Shown here piece by piece: positions 60,001 to 64,000 of a stretch of DNA of 64,000 bases. The translations under genes were made by a program, and so were the position numbers. Origin of the DNA: Pinus tabuliformis (lineage: Eukaryota; Streptophyta; Pinopsida; Pinales; Pinaceae); NCBI GenBank assembly GCA_031772625.1, contig CM062810.1:872297650-872361649 (forward strand). The letters run 5' to 3'. Numbering within the stretch: position 1 is the stretch's first letter; every line of letters begins with the position of its first letter. The notes below the pieces were generated by a model. The model saw nothing but the letters and a program-made list of their open reading frames with translations, was not told the DNA's origin and did not search any database.

Positions 60001-61655
60001 TCATACAGACCCAAGGGAAATTGCAGAATGATCGCCATCAGAAGTGGTCTACATACCTGCAACAGTTTCACTTGAATATCAAGTATAAAAAGGGCAGCAC
60101 CAATAATGTTGCAGATTGCCTCAGTCGACCACCGATCATGGCGCTAACCACCGTGCTCAACTCTTGCGGGCACGAGACTTCTGATTGGCCACTTCTCTAC
60201 AAAAGCGACCCAGAATTCGGCCACACATACCAGACACTCTTGGAGGGTCGGCAGGTTGCAGATTTTCACCTCCAAGATGCCCTATTATGCCACCTCGGTC
60301 ACCTTTGTGTTCCTTCAAGCGAGCGTGCCAAGATGATTTGGGAAGCACACTACATTCGGGCTGCTGGGCATTTCGGGGTCGAGAAAACAGTGGCAGTACT
60401 GCAAAACTATTTCTATTGGCCGAATCTTCGACAGGATGTTGGGAAGTACATCCGATCATGTACTGCCTGTGCCATTGACAAACCGACCATTAAGAAGCAA
60501 GGCCTCTATACCCCGTTGCCTACCCCTAGTCGACCTTGGGAATCCATCTCCATGGATTACATGTCAGGCCTTCCTTCCACTAAGCATGGAAATGACTGTG
60601 TTTTTGTGGTCGTCGACAGGTTCTCAAAGATGGCCATTATGATGGCCTGCAAGAAGAATATCACAGCAGAAGCCACTGCTAAACTCTTCTTTGAACGAGT
60701 GTGGGTGCACTTTGGGATCCCACAGTCTATCATCTCAGATCGGGACAGTCGGTTTCTCAGCACCTTTTGGTCCAGTCTCTGGTCAATGCTGGACACCAAA
60801 CTCACGAAGTCCACAGCCTTCCATCCTCAAACTGATGGCCAGACAGAGGTTGTCAATAGGATGATTGTGCACATTCTGCGCATGTATAACTCAAAGCATC
60901 CACGCACATGGGACGAGAGCCTCCCCTACGTTCAGCATAGCTACAACCGAGCTCTTCACAGCTCCACTGGCCATAGCCCTTTTCAGGTGGGTTTGGGATT
61001 CCAGCCAATATGCCCCATTGATGTGGCCATGCCACTTGCAGCTACTCACATGAATTCAGCTCATGTCCAGTCCGAAATAGATAAGTCCACTAGCTTCATT
61101 GAACGCATCCAACATATTCGCCAGTAGGTCCATGACATTCTTGAGAAATCAAATGCCAAGTACAAGCAGCGACATGATCAACATTGGGTGCCACACAAGT
61201 TTCAGGTGGGCGACAAAGTCTGGTTGCATTTGCAAAAGGAACACCTTACTGGAGCCTATCGGAAATTGAGACCACTCCGATATGGTCCTTACACCATTAC
61301 TAAGGCTATGGGAGACAATGCATTTGAGCTCAGCATTCCCCCATTCCTTGGCCTGCACCCAGTATTCAATGTGGACCACCTTCGGCCATACTTTCCACCA
61401 TTGCTAGACACATCCGACATTGCAGAACAGCTCAAACCCACATAATTAAATCCAGATTGCATGGAACAAGCTACAACTGATCGGATCATGGACACACAGA
61501 TCAAGAACACTCGCCAACAGAATATCCAACTGTATCGAGTTGTCAAAGCGGGCCAACTCCTTCAGCAGGGCAAGTGGCTCACCAGGGAACAAGTTCAGCA
61601 GAAGTTTCCTCATCTCATGGAGGAGCTCAACGCAATGGGGACCATTGCTTCCTAA
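57081..61655 (+). pseudogene. Element G gag-pol (four in-frame stops)
   Basis: Start is likely the ATG at 57081 ([10 protein letters not shown]) or 57171 (MADEKKDEG). One frame runs to 61655. Numbering from 57081: gag core about 90-240 ([20 protein letters not shown]) and a variant knuckle [14 protein letters not shown] (C-X2-H-X4-H-X4-C) from residue 318. Protease has DSG at about 411, and RT has YLDD at about 755. RNase H (ETDASDYAIGAVL; HTDHRPLQF) leads to integrase with an HHCC part and the DDE residues (MDYMSG; ISDRDSRF; TDGQTEVVN). A GPY-type tail (RYGPYTITKAM) precedes a degenerate chromodomain-like end (RIMDTQIKNTRQQNIQLY). Stops are TAA 59772, TAG 59925, TAG 61125 and TAA 61443, each where Gln would fit. 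Confidence 0.95.
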
Positions 61656-61666
61656 GGGGGGAGGAA
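61654..61666 (+). other. Element G polypurine tract
   Basis: AAGGGGGGAGGAA directly before the 3' LTR. Confidence 0.92.
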
Positions 61667-62297
61667 TGATCCAGGTGGATATTGGTGGCCACCTGCCAAG
61701 TCCACCTGGACCCCCACCATTGTCTTTCTCAGCATTTTCAGTTTCCTTAATTGTAGCACAACTTACTATTTTTAACAGTTTTTCGGGTCCTGAACTTCTG
61801 GAGCCGTTTTGAGGCCCTAAACGACGTTTTTTGGGGAATCCGGGGGCAACACGAGTCCATGGAATGGACTGGTGTTGCCCGTTCCAACAATGATAGTGCT
61901 CGGATAGATCTTTCTAATGAGCTATTGTACGCGTCAAACGGAGATCATATGCCAAAGTTACGACCCCGGGAAGTTGATGTACCAACTTACCCCCAAACGG
62001 GGCCCACAGTTTGGCGTTTCATCTCCTAGGGTTAGGTTTTGGAATGTTAAGGGTTTTTCCATTGTTTCTCAACAATAAATAGGACTTTGAGCCTCATTGT
62101 AACACAGTTCAGAGGCATGTAGCCATCACATCTCTTCTCAGAGATAAGCTACCATCGCCCTAGCTAGTTTATTTCCATTTCTGTTTGTAAGCATATTTCA
62201 GTATTTTCCATTAATGAAATGAAGTATTATTTCCGCTGCATCTTTGTGTATATGGTTATCTCTGTAATTCGTTGCGTTCCTGTTTAAATCCGGATCA
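61667..62297 (+). repeat. Element G 3' LTR
   Basis: 631 bp, followed by ATATA. It differs from the 5' LTR at about nine sites (for example AAGTCCACC against AAGTCGACC). Confidence 0.96.
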
Positions 62298-62302
62298 ATA
62301 TA

Positions 62303-62712
62303 CGTATTATATGTAATGATGAATCACATAAATAATCATTTTAGATTCAAAAGAGAATATAAAATATATATTTTTATTATATCTAAGTATATAATATGAA
62401 AAAAAGTTGGGCTTGGAGTATGCCCTAAAATTTCTTTTGCTTGGCTAAGAGCTTGTCTTCTTTGGACGTAAGGAAATAAGTTAATAGTCCAAGATACATC
62501 CTTCAGGAGTGAAATTTTGCTCCCTTATGGACCAACAACTGATAATTACAGGAGGTGTGGTTTTGATTGAATAACTGTGATGATTCAACCTACATTTGCT
62601 AATAGAAACTAGTGATAATTGTCCCTATTGTTGGTTTGAAAATTGAGTTATTATATGTTTTTCCATTGTATAAAACAATACAATAAAAAGTGATTAAATA
62701 GTATTTTCTTAG
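62303..62712. other. Short intergenic stretch
   Basis: AT-rich, with no gene or repeat recognised. Confidence 0.4.
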
Positions 62713-64000
62713 CGTTGGAAACCTTTGACCACTACTGAGAAGGGGGGGTGAATTAGTAGTGTGATGTTCTTAATAGCGTTATCTTAATAATGTTACCAAT
62801 TTAAACTTCACTTACTTAATCATGCATATAACCAGCAACATAGTATATCATCACATGAATATAACAACATAAGAAACAAAATCAAAACCATGAGAGCAAC
62901 AATACACAACAATACCATCAAGCACAACCACAAAAACCATCCACACAAGAGACACAAGATATCTGGTGGAAAACACTTCACCGGGAAAAAAACCACCCTT
63001 GTTTCTATTGCGTTGCTCTGAATCTTCTATTAAGAAAATACAGTCCTTTTACATAGATTGTTGACTCTGATTAGCTAGGAGACTTGACCTCATATACAAT
63101 CAGCTGACTCTGATCATCCTCAAGACTCGATTGTACTGGTCAACTCAGAAAACTATGTTCTCCATGGATATATTGAGTACCATCCACTGAAATCAACCTC
63201 GATCAATCGATCCCTGCCCAACTCCATTTGGACTATCCAAGTACCACTGGATTGAGGAATTGTTCCTTTCACTAAAACTTTGCAATCACTTCTCCACATC
63301 CATGAAGTCACTACTCCTCTACTCTATGTGGATCTCCTTTCATCTATTTTCAAACTAGATCCCAAGATTTTCTGCTCAACTCGATTCAACTCTACAATAT
63401 GACTTCTAGCAGCAAGACATTATCATATGAAAAGTCATCACAAACATATGCTCTCCATGCAAGCAAATAGTCGCCACATCAAATCTGAAATATTATTACC
63501 AACAAATGAGATAAAACTAATAACAAACCCTCACACCAAAATATGAATGCTGCATAATACAATTAGCAGCTCCTGCAAGAACAAATGTGAGAGTCACTAA
63601 TATGGAGCTCCATCTATAACAAACTCTACTACAACTCTTTGCATCATTTATCTAAAATATGAAGATTTGAATCAATACTATGCTTCAAGAAATAGATCTG
63701 CTCATACTACTGCCATTAGAGCTCATATAGTGAAGCAATCAAGCCCACTAATGGTTCTGAAGTATAGTCACAAATGCATCCTTCTCTGACCCACTATCAC
63801 TCACCATCTATTGCTACTAAGATCCAATGTGAAGAATATGAAATGTGTAGCACGAAATTGAGCTTGGGGCTAGGATCAAGGGTGCACAAATTGGACCAAA
63901 TCAATCCACTAAGACGATTACTTGCGCACTAAATGAGCTCACATAATTAGAAGACCTTTACAAAACATTTCTAAACTTTTCAACTAATTCTAGAAGCCTC
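62713..64000 (-). mobile_element. Partial LTR related to element C (cut by window end)
   Basis: It begins CGTTGGAAACC and has ACTGAGAAGGGGGGGTGAAT at 62734-62753, matching the start of the element C LTR. It then shares the GGTGGAAAA...CCACC hairpin (62965-62997) and TTAAGAAAATACAGTCCTTTTAC. Beyond that the similarity fades. No primer-binding site precedes it, so in the C orientation this is the left (3') LTR. The right part is outside the window. Confidence 0.6.

Larger units (their letters stand above)
56409..62297 (+). mobile_element. Element G: Ty3/gypsy retrotransposon, 5889 bp
   Basis: Two LTRs, each 631 bp (TGATCCAGG...CGGATCA), differ at about nine positions (about 1.4%). Target duplications ATATA lie at 56404-56408 and 62298-62302. 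It has an initiator-Met-type primer-binding site, a 13-bp polypurine tract, and one gag-pol frame with four stops and no frameshift. It is a young insertion about 6.3 kb upstream of the chalcone synthase start. Confidence 0.97.

Noticed and set aside
24740..61655. Reassignment of TAA/TAG to glutamine
   Set aside because: Many stops fall at Gln positions, but they occur only in transposon-derived frames. F and C also have TGA stops, and the intact CHS gene uses CAA/CAG for Gln. C-to-T decay is simpler.

Overview
This window looks like nuclear DNA of a seed plant, most likely a gymnosperm (conifer-type). The evidence is one plant chalcone synthase gene with the classic single intron splitting a Cys codon, long AT-rich intergenic DNA, and dense nested LTR retrotransposons. 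The left end also carries a stretch that looks mitochondrial (AAGG-bounded short modules like those of gymnosperm mtDNA). Species is not determinable by eye. There are no prokaryotic features.

Layout. 1-3411: low-complexity DNA, then mitochondrial-like DNA with about ten copies of a ~24-bp AAGG module. 3412-5752: decayed plus-strand Ty3/gypsy pol remnant, split by a 377-bp hAT-like MITE. 5908-21582: minus-strand Ty3/gypsy element A; its 3' LTR was later hit by element B (6832-14862), a plus-strand non-autonomous element. 21588-22560: LINE ORF1 remnant (minus). 24530-45513: a long minus-strand coding-like sequence E of unknown family, interrupted by Ty3/gypsy chromovirus F (25165-31006, plus) and by gag-only element D (31281-42704, minus), whose LTR holds a second gag-only element C (31332-37894, minus). 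45514-48819: non-coding, with a perfect 81-bp tandem duplication. 48820-50115: intact chalcone synthase (minus), promoter to about 50400. 50400-56403: AT-rich intergenic DNA with a possible SINE. 56409-62297: young Ty3/gypsy element G (plus). 62713-64000: start of an LTR related to that of C, cut by the window end.

Every complete LTR element is bounded by TG...CA termini. B, C, D, F and G have perfect 5-bp target duplications and A has a 1-mismatch one. This gives an explicit order: D and F after E, C after D, B after A. By-eye LTR divergence agrees: about 1% for C, F and G, about 5-8% for B, and about 8-10% for D. The only intact host gene is chalcone synthase, the first committed enzyme of flavonoid biosynthesis. 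All pol/gag reading frames are broken, mostly by TAG/TAA where glutamine is expected, which is the pattern of C-to-T decay at methylated CAG/CAA.

Likely least described: the split ORF E, the repeated GCGTATAYACGC-type modules of element C, the AAGG modules joined to a gypsy remnant, and the small hAT-like MITE.
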